Shown here piece by piece: positions 1-9,643 of a DNA stretch of 64,000 nucleotides (the first letter of the stretch is position 1; each line of letters begins with the position of its first letter). This DNA comes from Chitinophagales bacterium. GTDB lineage: Bacteria; Bacteroidota; Bacteroidia; Chitinophagales; Chitinophagaceae. The position numbers were made by a program, and so were the translations under genes. Where the stretch lies: NCBI GenBank assembly GCA_017303455.1, contig JAFLBM010000002.1, positions 1-64,000 of the forward strand, in the 5' to 3' direction. Under the pieces are notes generated by a model. The model saw only the letters and a program-made list of their open reading frames with translations, was not told the origin of the DNA and ran no database searches.

Positions 1-1854
1 CGGCATCAGGAATTTCATTTTTAACGGAATATCTCCCGGTTTTTTCCAGTCACGATCACGGATAACAACAGAAAAATTCACTTTCTCACCGGGGCGGTAG
101 ATATCTCTTTCTGCATAGACAAACGCATCGAGTCCGCTGGGATTATTTCGTTTACCTCCCACTTCAAATCTTGAGGTATTCACCCTGGTATTACTAAAGG
201 GCAGGTAGTTGAAATCATCGGCTGTCTTCGCAATGATCATGGCGGGTTTAAAGCCGCTGAACTCTTTTTTACTGTAAGCGATCTCGGCCACCCCATCTCC
301 ATTCGTGGCACCCGTACCAATCAGCTGGTTATTATTCGAATAAACAGATACGTTTACACCGTTTACCGGGTCTGCAGTTTTTAATGAATTAGTGAATACA
401 TAAATTTTATCCTGGCCTTCTTTGGCGATCAGGCCCAGGTCGGATAAAGAGATATAACGGCTGTCTTTTACCCAGTAATCTTCCGTTGAGCGGATGACGA
501 TATGATAAACTCCTTTGAAATCAGGCAGCCGGTCTTCAAACTGTGAGAAATTCAGTAACCGGCCTGCCCCGCTTTTGGGCAATGACCGGGTATCAATTTC
601 CTTTTCGTAGATCACATCCCCAAGCATAGCGTTTCCGCCGTAATCATCATAGTAATCACCTTCATAATCTCCATCATAACTGGCATAGCTGGCTGATCTT
701 GATTCCTGCGGGTAATAGCCGTAACGTTGCGCCATCAGCAGGTTATTCTCATAAATTTTGGAGATGATCAGTTTTACCTTGGGTACATTGGTCAGTTTTA
801 CTTCAATATTCTTACTGCCTTTTTTAGACAAATAGACAGCCTTGCTATTGGTGAAATTGATATTCGCCTCCAGTTGCCCGAAAGCAACACTCCCACTATA
901 ATCTTCTTTTAAAACCCCTCCAATTTTGCCCCGGAGGTTCTTGGCAATATTCAGTGCATAACTCTTCTCCACATCAAACTTATCACTGCGAAGGAGGAAG
1001 CCATTCTCCGTCAGTTCAACCGTGTAGGCCAGCTCGGGATCAAATTTCACAAATGCCTTCAGGCTTTCATTGCCCAGTTGCTGGCTGGTGGACACCCTGA
1101 CTATACCTTCTGTACCGTCATGCTCAGCTTCCACATTTTGAATCGTAAGCACATACGGCGAAGGAATAGATAAAGAAGCCCTGATCGCTTCTGCCGTAGC
1201 ATTCCTGCCCGATTCGGGTTTCAGTCCCTTGTCAATACTGATCTTCGCATCAAGATCTTTGTCTTCCTGCTTCAGACCACTGAGGCGAAGCGATATTTTA
1301 TTATCCGGTGACTGGGTTACGGCCGTATAATCAACTTTCTTTCCTTCCACTTCAATGGTCAGCTTGCCTTTAAGTTCTTCCGGGTTGATGCGGTAATTAA
1401 AGAAAAGGTCAACCTGCGGCACGGCTGAAGTGCTGGTCTCTCCTATCCAGGTGATCTGTGAATTATCCAGCGTAAGATCAGGTGTATGAAAGCTGATATC
1501 ATCTCCACCTGAGACGGTGTTGTATTTACTGAATTTTAATACTGCTTTACCCACTGACGCTTTATATGTAGTGGCCGGGTTCAGTGGCTGTGAAGGGGAA
1601 AACACCAGTTGATCGGGGCTTTCCCAGCGAAATTTACCGGGTATCGCAGGTTCAAAAGAAATATAGTCAGTAGAATCCCATGCATTGAGCATAGAATCTT
1701 TCACCAGTGACTGGCTGAACCGAAAGGTAAGATTCCCGAGCCGGGGCACTTCGCCTTTTGCATTAGTATAAGAAAGACTAACGGCATTTTTGTTACAGGC
1801 AGATAAAAAAACAGCAACCACAAGCGTAGTTGCAAGGAGGAGTTTAATGCGCAT
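1..1854 (-). CDS. Alpha-2-macroglobulin family lipoprotein, C-terminus cut by window edge
   Basis: The 618 codons from an ATG at 1854 to the window edge are open; the C-terminal part lies outside. The start encodes a lipoprotein signal peptide ending in a lipobox (LSAC, Cys about residue 20). The following beta-rich sequence has the look of macroglobulin MG domains, including the segment AERDIYRPGE near the edge, which is typical of the first MG domains of bacterial alpha-2-macroglobulins. Family members are periplasmic protease traps that often act with the peptidoglycan synthase PBP1C, whose gene lies divergently next door. The thioester and bait regions cannot be seen. Family call firm, exact role inferred. 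Confidence 0.85.
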   Translation of the reverse strand, partial: MRIKLLLATTLVVAVFLSACNKNAVSLSYTNAKGEVPRLGNLTFRFSQSLVKDSMLNAWDSTDYISFEPAIPGKFRWESPDQLVFSPSQPLNPATTYKASVGKAVLKFSKYNTVSGGDDISFHTPDLTLDNSQITWIGETSTSAVPQVDLFFNYRINPEELKGKLTIEVEGKKVDYTAVTQSPDNKISLRLSGLKQEDKDLDAKISIDKGLKPESGRNATAEAIRASLSIPSPYVLTIQNVEAEHDGTEGIVRVSTSQQLGNESLKAFVKFDPELAYTVELTENGFLLRSDKFDVEKSYALNIAKNLRGKIGGVLKEDYSGSVAFGQLEANINFTNSKAVYLSKKGSKNIEVKLTNVPKVKLIISKIYENNLLMAQRYGYYPQESRSASYASYDGDYEGDYYDDYGGNAMLGDVIYEKEIDTRSLPKSGAGRLLNFSQFEDRLPDFKGVYHIVIRSTEDYWVKDSRYISLSDLGLIAKEGQDKIYVFTNSLKTADPVNGVNVSVYSNNNQLIGTGATNGDGVAEIAYSKKEFSGFKPAMIIAKTADDFNYLPFSNTRVNTSRFEVGGKRNNPSGLDAFVYAERDIYRPGEKVNFSVVIRDRDWKKPGDIPLKMKFLMP

Positions 1855-2155
1855 ACAGGTTTGGTTAAATGGTCTGATTATGAAACGAGAAGTTAAAGAA
1901 ATTTGATGAACCAAAAAATTTGGTCCTGTTTTCTTTTTACACAAAAAGAAAACTGAATTTAGTGTGGTTGAAACAGCTAAGGAGGAATATCTTTCGTGGG
2001 GCGGGACAGGTCTGAGATGTCCATACAGGTTGAAGGGGATTTGAACCGAAAGATAGTGAGCAGTAAAGTTGTTTTGCAAATAAAAGAAGATAAATGTTTG
2101 TTAAGTGCTCCGGGTGTCACGATTTGACACCGTGGCACCAGTAACTAATTAATAA
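1855..2155. other. Divergent intergenic region between alpha-2-macroglobulin and pbpC
   Basis: This 301-bp gap separates two divergent start codons. I found no tRNA, no strong hairpin and no strict TAnnTTYG box in it. It must hold the promoters of both genes, but I cannot place them. Confidence 0.4.
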
Positions 2156-4483
2156 GTGAAATTAAAATTCCGCATAACTAAAAGAGGGCTGTTGAAGTTT
2201 TTAAAACGCCTGGGGATTTTCATCCTCAGTCTTTTCCTGCTGTTCTTTTTACTCAACCGGATCTTCCCTTTGCCTGATAAGATCGAATATTCCACCATTA
2301 TCACCGACAGTAAAGGTGAAGTGGTGAATGCTTACCTGACCAGCGACCAGAAATGGAGAATGAAAACAGAGCTGGAAGAAATATCTCCCCTATTGCGAAA
2401 GACGATCATCGCCAAAGAAGACAAGTATTTCTATTCTCATCCGGGAGTTAATCCTGTTGCTGTGGGCAGGGCTTTGTTCAAGAATATTTTCCGGATGAAA
2501 ACCACATCTGGTGCCAGCACCATTACCATGCAGGTCGCTAGAGCCATGGAACACCGGCCCCGGAACCTTTTAAGCAAGCTCATTGAAACGTTCCGGGCTT
2601 TTCAACTGGAATGGAAATACGATAAAGATGAGATATTGCAGTTATACCTGAACCTCGTGCCCTATGGTGGCAATATTGAAGGAGTTAAATCTGCCTCCAT
2701 CCTTTATTTTAAAAAAAACCCGGATCATTTATCGCTGGCAGAAATAACAGCACTGAGCATTATTCCCAACCGGCCATCTTCGCTGGTGATCGGCAAAACC
2801 AATGACCGGATCGTGGAGGAAAGAAACCGGTGGCTGCAGAAGTTTGCTGAAGACAAGGTTTTTACAACCAAAGAAATTGAAGATGCATTGGCAGAGCCAT
2901 TAACAGCAACAAGAGGAACCGTGCCCCATTATATACCACATCTTGCCTATAAACTCAAACGACAAGGAAGTTCCATTGTTAAAACCAATATTGAACTAAA
3001 CACCCAACTGAAAACAGAAAAGATAGTAGAAGATTATGTCCGCAGCCAGCGGCTGAAGAATATCAAAAATGCAGCGGTCATCATTATTGATAATAAAACA
3101 CATAAAGTCATCAGTTATCTCGGCTCCTCCAATTTCAACGATACCGTTGATGGCGGTCAGGTGAATGGCGCAGCAGCTGTGCGGCAACCAGGCAGTACGC
3201 TGAAACCTTTACTTTATGCCCTGTGCTTTGATGAGGGTTTGCTGACACCAAAATCCGTACTCACTGATGTGGCAGTGAATTATGAAGGCTATGCCCCGGA
3301 GAATTATGATGAAAAATTCAATGGCTATGTCACAGTAGAATATGCCCTCGAGCATTCATTAAATATACCAGCAGTTAAATCGCTGAAATTACTGGGCCAT
3401 GAAAAGCTGATCCGGAAATTGGGCAGTTGCAATTTCAAACAAATACAGAAAGACCAGCGAAAGCTGGGCTTATCGATGATATTGGGTGGTTGCGGTACTT
3501 CGCTGGAAGAATTAACTGGCCTGTTCTCTTCTTTTGCCAATAATGGTATTTATATCTCTCCCTCTTTTCTGCAAACTGATACTATCCTTAGAAAAACCAC
3601 CGTCATCAGCCCGGCGGCTAATTATATGGTCAACGAGATATTGTCCAAAGTGAACCGCCCGGATTTCCCGCTGAACTGGACAGCAACGGAACGAATGCCC
3701 AAGATTGCCTGGAAAACCGGAACGAGCTATGGCCGCAGGGATGCCTGGAGCATTGGTTATAATAAAAATTATACAGTGGGTGTGTGGGTGGGAAATTTTT
3801 CCGGTGTAGGTGTTGCAGACCTGAGTGGTGCAAATATTGCAACACCTTTATTATTCAAGATCTTTAATACGATAGACTACGATAGCGATGAAGAATGGTT
3901 CACCCAGCCTAAAGATGCTGATATACGACAGGTTTGCAGTGAAACAGGATTGCTGCCAGCACTTCATTGTACTAACCTGGTCACTGATTATTTTATCCCT
4001 TTGATATCTTCCACCAAAACCTGCGACAACCGGCAGGAGATCATGATCAGCCCGGATGAAAACATATCATATTGTAAAAGCTGCGCTCCCGAAACAGGGT
4101 ATAAAAAGAAATGGTTTAAAGTGACCGAACCCGATATGCAGGCCTGGATGGACGAGAACCGGATCGTATTTGAAAAGATACCGCCGCATAACCCCGACTG
4201 CGAACTGATCTTTAAAGGCAATGCCCCTGTTATCAATTCCCCGGTGAACGGAACCGAATACCTGATCAGCAAAAAGAATAAAGAGCCGTTACAATTGGTT
4301 TGCAAAACAGCCAATGATGTCAGCAAAGTTTACTGGTATATCAATAATAAATTTTACAAGAGCTGCAATGCCGGCGAAAAACAATTCTTTATTCCCGAGG
4401 AGGGCCCGGTCAAAATTTCCTGTACGGATGATAAAGGAAGAAACAGGGATATTAAGATCACGGTGAAATATGTAAATCTCTAA
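2156..4483 (+). CDS. pbpC: Penicillin-binding protein 1C (glycosyltransferase/transpeptidase)
   Basis: Bifunctional peptidoglycan synthase of 775 residues. An N-terminal membrane anchor (about 20-35) is followed by a GT51 glycosyltransferase domain with the EDKYFYSHPG motif (Glu88) and the TITMQ motif near 122. The transpeptidase domain carries SxxK (Ser347-Lys350), SLN (401-403) and KTGT (520-523). The last ~90 residues form the Ig-like C-terminal domain typical of PBP1C. The start is GTG; no in-frame ATG precedes the membrane segment. The pairing with alpha-2-macroglobulin matches the pbpC/yfhM association known in Proteobacteria. The stop overlaps the stop of the convergent amine oxidase gene by 4 bp. 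Confidence 0.95.
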   Translation: MKLKFRITKRGLLKFLKRLGIFILSLFLLFFLLNRIFPLPDKIEYSTIITDSKGEVVNAYLTSDQKWRMKTELEEISPLLRKTIIAKEDKYFYSHPGVNPVAVGRALFKNIFRMKTTSGASTITMQVARAMEHRPRNLLSKLIETFRAFQLEWKYDKDEILQLYLNLVPYGGNIEGVKSASILYFKKNPDHLSLAEITALSIIPNRPSSLVIGKTNDRIVEERNRWLQKFAEDKVFTTKEIEDALAEPLTATRGTVPHYIPHLAYKLKRQGSSIVKTNIELNTQLKTEKIVEDYVRSQRLKNIKNAAVIIIDNKTHKVISYLGSSNFNDTVDGGQVNGAAAVRQPGSTLKPLLYALCFDEGLLTPKSVLTDVAVNYEGYAPENYDEKFNGYVTVEYALEHSLNIPAVKSLKLLGHEKLIRKLGSCNFKQIQKDQRKLGLSMILGGCGTSLEELTGLFSSFANNGIYISPSFLQTDTILRKTTVISPAANYMVNEILSKVNRPDFPLNWTATERMPKIAWKTGTSYGRRDAWSIGYNKNYTVGVWVGNFSGVGVADLSGANIATPLLFKIFNTIDYDSDEEWFTQPKDADIRQVCSETGLLPALHCTNLVTDYFIPLISSTKTCDNRQEIMISPDENISYCKSCAPETGYKKKWFKVTEPDMQAWMDENRIVFEKIPPHNPDCELIFKGNAPVINSPVNGTEYLISKKNKEPLQLVCKTANDVSKVYWYINNKFYKSCNAGEKQFFIPEEGPVKISCTDDKGRNRDIKITVKYVNL

Positions 4484-5841
4484 ATTTTCTGAGCTGCATC
4501 TTCCCCGGTATTGATCGCTCCTTCCATAAAACCCTGCCAGTCGGCCAGGTGTTCACCTGCAAAATGCGTATGAATATGCGACCGGCTTAAAATCTTCCGT
4601 ACCGGGAACCATTGTCCCTTTCCATACAATGCGTAGGCGCCATGAGAGAATTGATCATTACCCCAGTAATAATTAGTCTGCTTTTCCAGCAATGCCTTTA
4701 CATCACCAAAATGGGGTTGCAGTGTCTGCTGGATCATGCTGGCTTTCCATTCATCGGTTTGGTTGGCCACCACCGCCGCTTTGTCCCCGATCGTATACGA
4801 GATCAATACGCCTTTCTTTGACTGCTGATTCTTGGTGGCATGATAAAAATAGTGTGGTGACTGGTCGGTAACCATATCAAAACTTTCGTCCTTCCAGAAT
4901 CTTTCGGTGAAGAGCAGGGGATTTTTATTGATCCTCGCATACTGTAATTCATTCATCGCATTGACCTGGTCTGTTGGCAAACCCGGCTCCCATTTGATCT
5001 TTTTCACGGCAAAAGTGGGTGCGGTACAAATGATCTTATCGGCTGTAAAGGACTGTCCATTGTCACAATACACTTTCACGCCGCCCTTTGTGTTTTGTAC
5101 GACCCGGTTCACTGCATGTTCTAATTTTATCTTATCCATTCCTATACGTTCTGCAATTCTTTTTGCCAGCAGACTGTTACCTCCTTTTATCTTCAGGTCC
5201 ATTTCATTTTTCTCACTGCTTTCTGCATATTCAGCTAATGCCGCAAAAGCGGACACACTGCGGATCGTTTCTCCGAAGTCGGTACTGTCTAATAGTTCCC
5301 GCAGGTCCAGGTCCCTTCCCTCACAACCATTATTGACCAGGTAACGCCACCAGTCCATTTTATCTATTGCTTTTTGTTGTGCCTCTGTCAGTTTCGGGTA
5401 ATTATCAATCAATGCCTGGAATTTCTTTTTCCAGTTCTCACTATAATCCCATTCTCCGTTCTTATAATACTTACCCTGGTAAATTAAATGTGATTCGAAC
5501 TGGTTGTTCTCAAGTGTTAAGCCCAATTCTCCGCAAAGATCATGCAGCCGGTGATGGGAATTGCCCACCCATTCTGCTCCCAGTTCAATCACCAGGTTTT
5601 CTTTTTCATCTATCGTATGAGAAAATACACGGCCGCTGATCCGGCTCCTTGCTTCCAGGATGATGAAATCAATTTTCTTTTCGTGGAGATACTTAGCTGC
5701 TGCCAGCCCGGCAAAACCAGCCCCGATAATGATGACTTTGGGTTTTACCGGGATGAAAAAATTACTGAAGGAAGAAGAAGCCATCAAAATGCCGCCGGTG
5801 GCCAGCGAAGTTTCTTTAAGGAACTGCCTGCGTGAACTCAT
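4480..5841 (-). CDS. FAD-dependent amine oxidase, exported
   Basis: A 453-residue flavin monoamine oxidase family protein. The N-terminus SRRQFLK followed by a hydrophobic stretch resembles a Tat signal, fitting a protein exported with bound FAD. The Rossmann dinucleotide motif GAGFAGLAAAKYL lies near residues 41-53, followed by an acidic residue and the R-x-S-GR pattern of the family. The C-terminal FAD-contact region reads FAGEH...GFMEGAINTG. Substrate is unknown; polyamines or aromatic amines are typical. The gene converges on pbpC with a 4-bp overlap of stop codons (CTAA). Confidence 0.88.
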   Translation of the reverse strand: MSSRRQFLKETSLATGGILMASSSFSNFFIPVKPKVIIIGAGFAGLAAAKYLHEKKIDFIILEARSRISGRVFSHTIDEKENLVIELGAEWVGNSHHRLHDLCGELGLTLENNQFESHLIYQGKYYKNGEWDYSENWKKKFQALIDNYPKLTEAQQKAIDKMDWWRYLVNNGCEGRDLDLRELLDSTDFGETIRSVSAFAALAEYAESSEKNEMDLKIKGGNSLLAKRIAERIGMDKIKLEHAVNRVVQNTKGGVKVYCDNGQSFTADKIICTAPTFAVKKIKWEPGLPTDQVNAMNELQYARINKNPLLFTERFWKDESFDMVTDQSPHYFYHATKNQQSKKGVLISYTIGDKAAVVANQTDEWKASMIQQTLQPHFGDVKALLEKQTNYYWGNDQFSHGAYALYGKGQWFPVRKILSRSHIHTHFAGEHLADWQGFMEGAINTGEDAAQKI

Positions 5842-5910
5842 AAGAAGGTTTTTGGTTGCTGTAAGTTCTGGAATTTGTTTTAATCAACCAATACTTCCAA
5901 CGGCAATAAT

Positions 5911-5932
5911 AAAAAAGCCCCTGGCGGGGCTT
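5911..5932 (-). terminator. Rho-independent terminator of the GIN-domain gene
   Basis: On the minus strand a stem AAGCCCC/GGGGCTT with a 4-nt loop runs into a T tract (A run at 5911-5916 on the plus strand), 26 bp after the stop of the GIN-domain gene. Confidence 0.8.
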
Positions 5933-5957
5933 CGTAATATTATTCTGCAAAAATTAT

Positions 5958-6677
5958 TTAGTCGACCTTCTTTACGCTACCTGCCCCGCTGATATCCGAA
6001 CTAACCGAAGCATTCCCTTTGTAACGAACGCTGGCAGCCCCGCTGATATTAGCAAATATCTTCACACTGGCAAAAACCTGTGCATCACCGGCACCGGAAA
6101 GATGCACATCTGTGTTCTCTGTCAGGAGGTCAAAAGCCCTGATATTCGTACTACCGGAACCATCTACGGAAAGATCCTTTGTTTCACCTTTTAGTTTGAT
6201 CGTTGCTGCACCTGAAGCATCTATTTCTGTTTTTGGTGCTTTAATATCCATATCCACATTACTGGCGCCGCTTACATCCACTCCTATTCTTTTGTCGGAG
6301 CTGATCCTTCCTTCACTGATTATATCACAAGCCCCTGATGCATCAAAATCTTCGAAAGACGGAGCCGATACAAATACTTTTATACTTTCCGTAGCATCCA
6401 GGCTGGTATTGTTGCGCTGGTGAATATGCAGCACTTCGCCTTCCCTGTAAACATCAATATATTCCTGCAGGTTATTGTCGATCCTGACCCGTACAGAAAA
6501 AACCGAATCCTGCTTCACATATACTTTTACAGCACCGCCGACATCAATACTTTTAAATCCGCTTACGGAACGGGATTGTTCTACTACATTACCATCTCCG
6601 TGTACACGCCGGCCGGAGAAATAATGACAGGAACTAAGCAAAAAAGCTACTATAACTAAGAGGGAAATCCGTTTCAT
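5958..6677 (-). CDS. Head GIN domain (DUF2807) lipoprotein
   Basis: About 239 residues. I place the start at the ATG giving MKRISLL, because it leads directly into a lipoprotein signal (LLSSC); an upstream ATG at 6695 would add six residues. The mature part is a repetitive beta-helix-like sequence with recurring DxSGA units, the hallmark of the GIN/DUF2807 putative auto-transporter adhesin family. Such proteins are common in Bacteroidota and probably sit on the cell envelope; their function is not established. A terminator follows. Confidence 0.88.
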   Translation of the reverse strand: MKRISLLVIVAFLLSSCHYFSGRRVHGDGNVVEQSRSVSGFKSIDVGGAVKVYVKQDSVFSVRVRIDNNLQEYIDVYREGEVLHIHQRNNTSLDATESIKVFVSAPSFEDFDASGACDIISEGRISSDKRIGVDVSGASNVDMDIKAPKTEIDASGAATIKLKGETKDLSVDGSGSTNIRAFDLLTENTDVHLSGAGDAQVFASVKIFANISGAASVRYKGNASVSSDISGAGSVKKVD

Positions 6678-6845
6678 ACATTTTGTTTTGAACACTGAAA
6701 TTACGTTTTAGGTTTTGGTATTCCGCTGATTTGACGCCTAACAGGCCGCTTAGGTTACAAGATGCAGGGAATAAGGCCCGGGCAGCCGAAATCCACCCTT
6801 CATCAACAGGCTCAAACTACCCGGTTCAAACTACAAACCTTTTTT

Positions 6846-6853
6846 TACCTTCG
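6846..6853 (+). promoter_or_regulatory. Core promoter box (TACCTTCG) for guaA
   Basis: Matches the Bacteroidota -7 element TAnnTTTG with one C. It ends 7 bp before the guaA ATG, so the predicted transcript has almost no leader. The -33 element is weak. Confidence 0.55.
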
Positions 6854-6860
6854 CAGCACC

Positions 6861-8396
6861 ATGACGGAAAAGATACTGATCCTTGATTTTGGCTCTCAAT
6901 ATACACAACTGATAGCCAGGGCTGTACGGGAAGCCAACGTGTACTGCGAAATCATCCCCTTCCACAAGACATTTGAGTTTGAACCCGGCCTGAAAGGCAT
7001 TATCCTTTCCGGTTCACCCTGTTCAGTGAATGAAGAAAATGCCCCGGATGTCGATATACAGGCCTTTATCAAAGAAGTGCCGGTGCTCGGGGTTTGCTAT
7101 GGTGCCCAGTTAACGGCCAAACGATTTGGCGGCCTGGTGGCTAAAAGCAATAAACGGGAATATGGCAGGGCAATACTGCAACGCACCAAAGAAGATGTAT
7201 TACTGAAAGATGTCTCCGCAACCAGCCAGGTGTGGATGAGTCATAGTGATACTATTAAAGAACTGCCGGAAGGATTTGAGTTACTGGCAACAACTGAAAG
7301 TATCCCGGTAGCAGCTTTCAAGAAAAATGGAACTGACAGCAAAGCATTATATGGTGTACAATTTCACCCGGAAGTATATCATTCCACGGAAGGGAAAAAA
7401 GTGCTGCATAGTTTCCTGGTCAATATATGCGGCTGTTCACAGGATTGGACACCGGCCCATTTTATTACGGACACCGTGGAAGCTTTAAAGAAACAGATCG
7501 GTGACCGCAAAGTGATCATGGCATTAAGCGGCGGTGTTGATTCAACTGTGGCAGCCACCCTGATCCATAGGGCTATTGGCGACAGGTTGTTCGGCATTTT
7601 TGTAGATAACGGGGTGCTGCGTAAAAATGAGTTTCAAAGTGTACTGGATACGTATGATAAAATAGGGTTGAATGTAAAAGGCATTGATGCCAAAGAACGT
7701 TTTTATACCAAGCTCGCCGGTAAAACAGACCCGGAAGCGAAACGAAAAGTGATCGGTAGTTTATTCATTGATGTATTCCAGGAAGAAGCAAAAAAAATAG
7801 AAGGTATCGGTCTGCTGGGCCAGGGAACCATTTATCCAGACGTGATTGAAAGTGTATCGGTACACGGCCCTTCTGTTACCATCAAATCACACCATAATGT
7901 GGGCGGCCTGCCTGACCATCTGCACTTAGAACTGGTGGAGCCATTACGTAATCTTTTTAAAGATGAAGTAAGAAAAGTAGGGCGGGAATTGGGTATACCG
8001 GCAGAAATGATCGACCGTCATCCTTTCCCCGGACCAGGCTTAGCCATCCGGATATTAGGCGAGATCACTGAAGAGAAGGTACAGTTATTGCAGGAAGCAG
8101 ATCACTTGTATATAAAAGGGCTGAAAGATAACAACCTCTATGCAACGGTATGGCAGGCTGGTGCTATCTTATTGCCGGTAAAAAGTGTGGGGGTAATGGG
8201 AGATGAAAGAACTTACGAGTTCACGGTTGCCCTGCGGGCGGTGAGCAGTGTGGATGGAATGACCGCTGACTGGTCCCATTTACCCTACGAGTTTTTAGCA
8301 AATATGTCTAACGAGATCATTAATAATGTAAGAGGTATCAACCGGGTGGTATATGATATCAGCAGCAAGCCACCGGCTACCATCGAATGGGAATAA
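6861..8396 (+). CDS. guaA: GMP synthase (glutamine-hydrolysing)
   Basis: Converts XMP to GMP using glutamine and ATP, the last step of GMP synthesis. The chosen ATG gives 511 residues beginning [13 protein letters not shown], the canonical family start; an in-frame ATG 99 bp upstream would add an unconserved tail. The N-terminal class I amidotransferase domain has the nucleophile motif GVCYGAQ and the HPE triad motif. The ATP-pyrophosphatase domain has the P-loop LSGGVDST, and the C-terminal dimerisation domain ends in the typical PPATIEWE. A periplasmic-binding-like gene follows after 25 bp, probably co-transcribed. Confidence 0.97.
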   Translation: MTEKILILDFGSQYTQLIARAVREANVYCEIIPFHKTFEFEPGLKGIILSGSPCSVNEENAPDVDIQAFIKEVPVLGVCYGAQLTAKRFGGLVAKSNKREYGRAILQRTKEDVLLKDVSATSQVWMSHSDTIKELPEGFELLATTESIPVAAFKKNGTDSKALYGVQFHPEVYHSTEGKKVLHSFLVNICGCSQDWTPAHFITDTVEALKKQIGDRKVIMALSGGVDSTVAATLIHRAIGDRLFGIFVDNGVLRKNEFQSVLDTYDKIGLNVKGIDAKERFYTKLAGKTDPEAKRKVIGSLFIDVFQEEAKKIEGIGLLGQGTIYPDVIESVSVHGPSVTIKSHHNVGGLPDHLHLELVEPLRNLFKDEVRKVGRELGIPAEMIDRHPFPGPGLAIRILGEITEEKVQLLQEADHLYIKGLKDNNLYATVWQAGAILLPVKSVGVMGDERTYEFTVALRAVSSVDGMTADWSHLPYEFLANMSNEIINNVRGINRVVYDISSKPPATIEWE

Positions 8397-8421
8397 GCCC
8401 ACCCTGACCTTAACCTTTAGT

Positions 8422-9594
8422 ATGAAGAAGATTATTTTTTTACTCCTTATCTCCTTTTGTTTTTCAGCCGGCATTCTTGCGCAGAATGGAAATGGCAAGC
8501 ATAAGATCGCTGTGTTTGCCCCTTTGTATCTTGACTCCGCCTTTGATTCAATGGAAAACTACCGCTATGAAAAGAACCAGTTTCCGGCATTTATCAATCC
8601 CGGCCTCGAATTTTACGAAGGGGTACAATTAGCATTGGATTCGCTTAAAAAAGAAGGTATCCGGCTGGAAGTTTTTGTATACGATACAAAGTCTTCTGTT
8701 GAAACAGTAGCTGAGCAATTAGAAAGGCCGGAGATGAGCGATGTGGAACTGATCATTGCTCATTGCAGCGGCAGTGATGTCCGCATTTTTGCCGAAGCAG
8801 GTCTCAGAAAAAATATCCCGGTGATCAATCCTAATTTTCCAAGTGATGCAGGTATCAAAGACAATCCATTTTTTGTGATGCTGAACTCAACATTAAAAAC
8901 ACAGTGTGAAGGCATCTACCGGTATGTACAAAAGAATTATGCTACCAATCCTATTGTTGTGTACAGACGAAAAGGGCAGGCAGAGGATATGATCAAAAAA
9001 ATATTCGACGATTACGGCAAGAGCACTATGTCAGTTCCTTTGAAACTAAAGTATGTTGACCTGCCGGATAGTTTCACCGTTACCCAGTTAAAAGCACAAC
9101 TCGATAGCAATCGCCATACCCTTTGCATCGCAGGCAGCCTAAATGACAATTTTGGAAAAAGATTATCACTGCAACTGGCTTCCATAAGAAAACAGTATCC
9201 CGTAACCGTAATGGGGATGCCTACCTGGGATGCGATCAAAGATTTTACAAAGCCCGAGTATAAAGACCTTGAAATTATCTACAGCACCCCTTTTTACAAT
9301 GCTAAAACAGATAAGGTGAGCACCAGCATCACGAATTATTTTAATACGGTGATGTATGCCCGGCCCAGCGATATGGTCTTTCGTGGCTACGAAGTCACCT
9401 GGAAATACGCCAAATTGCTGGGGCAATACGGAAAGGATCTTTCCTCCAATCTCGGCAATAAACAACATAAAGTCTTCACCGATTTTGATATCCAGCCTTC
9501 CCTGGGTAATCCCAATATGACCCTGGATTATTTTGAGAATAAGAAATTATACTTTCTGAAATGGCAAAGCGGGATTATTAAATCCGTTAATTAA
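8422..9594 (+). CDS. Periplasmic-binding-protein-like exported protein
   Basis: About 390 residues from an ATG giving MKKIIFLLLISF; the longer reading frame starting inside guaA is not needed. A Sec signal peptide ends near ILAQ. The rest resembles type I periplasmic-binding folds of the branched-chain amino acid ABC receptor kind: an alternating beta/alpha pattern, an opening KIAVFAPLYLD and a late FRGYEVTWKYAKLL helix. In Bacteroidota such domains are often found in cell-wall-associated proteins without ABC permeases, and none is nearby. Ligand unknown. Likely in an operon with guaA. Confidence 0.7.
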   Translation: MKKIIFLLLISFCFSAGILAQNGNGKHKIAVFAPLYLDSAFDSMENYRYEKNQFPAFINPGLEFYEGVQLALDSLKKEGIRLEVFVYDTKSSVETVAEQLERPEMSDVELIIAHCSGSDVRIFAEAGLRKNIPVINPNFPSDAGIKDNPFFVMLNSTLKTQCEGIYRYVQKNYATNPIVVYRRKGQAEDMIKKIFDDYGKSTMSVPLKLKYVDLPDSFTVTQLKAQLDSNRHTLCIAGSLNDNFGKRLSLQLASIRKQYPVTVMGMPTWDAIKDFTKPEYKDLEIIYSTPFYNAKTDKVSTSITNYFNTVMYARPSDMVFRGYEVTWKYAKLLGQYGKDLSSNLGNKQHKVFTDFDIQPSLGNPNMTLDYFENKKLYFLKWQSGIIKSVN

Positions 9595-9643
9595 ACACAT
9601 TGCTTAAAGCGGCTGTTCTGTAACTTTATGAACTATTACAGCC

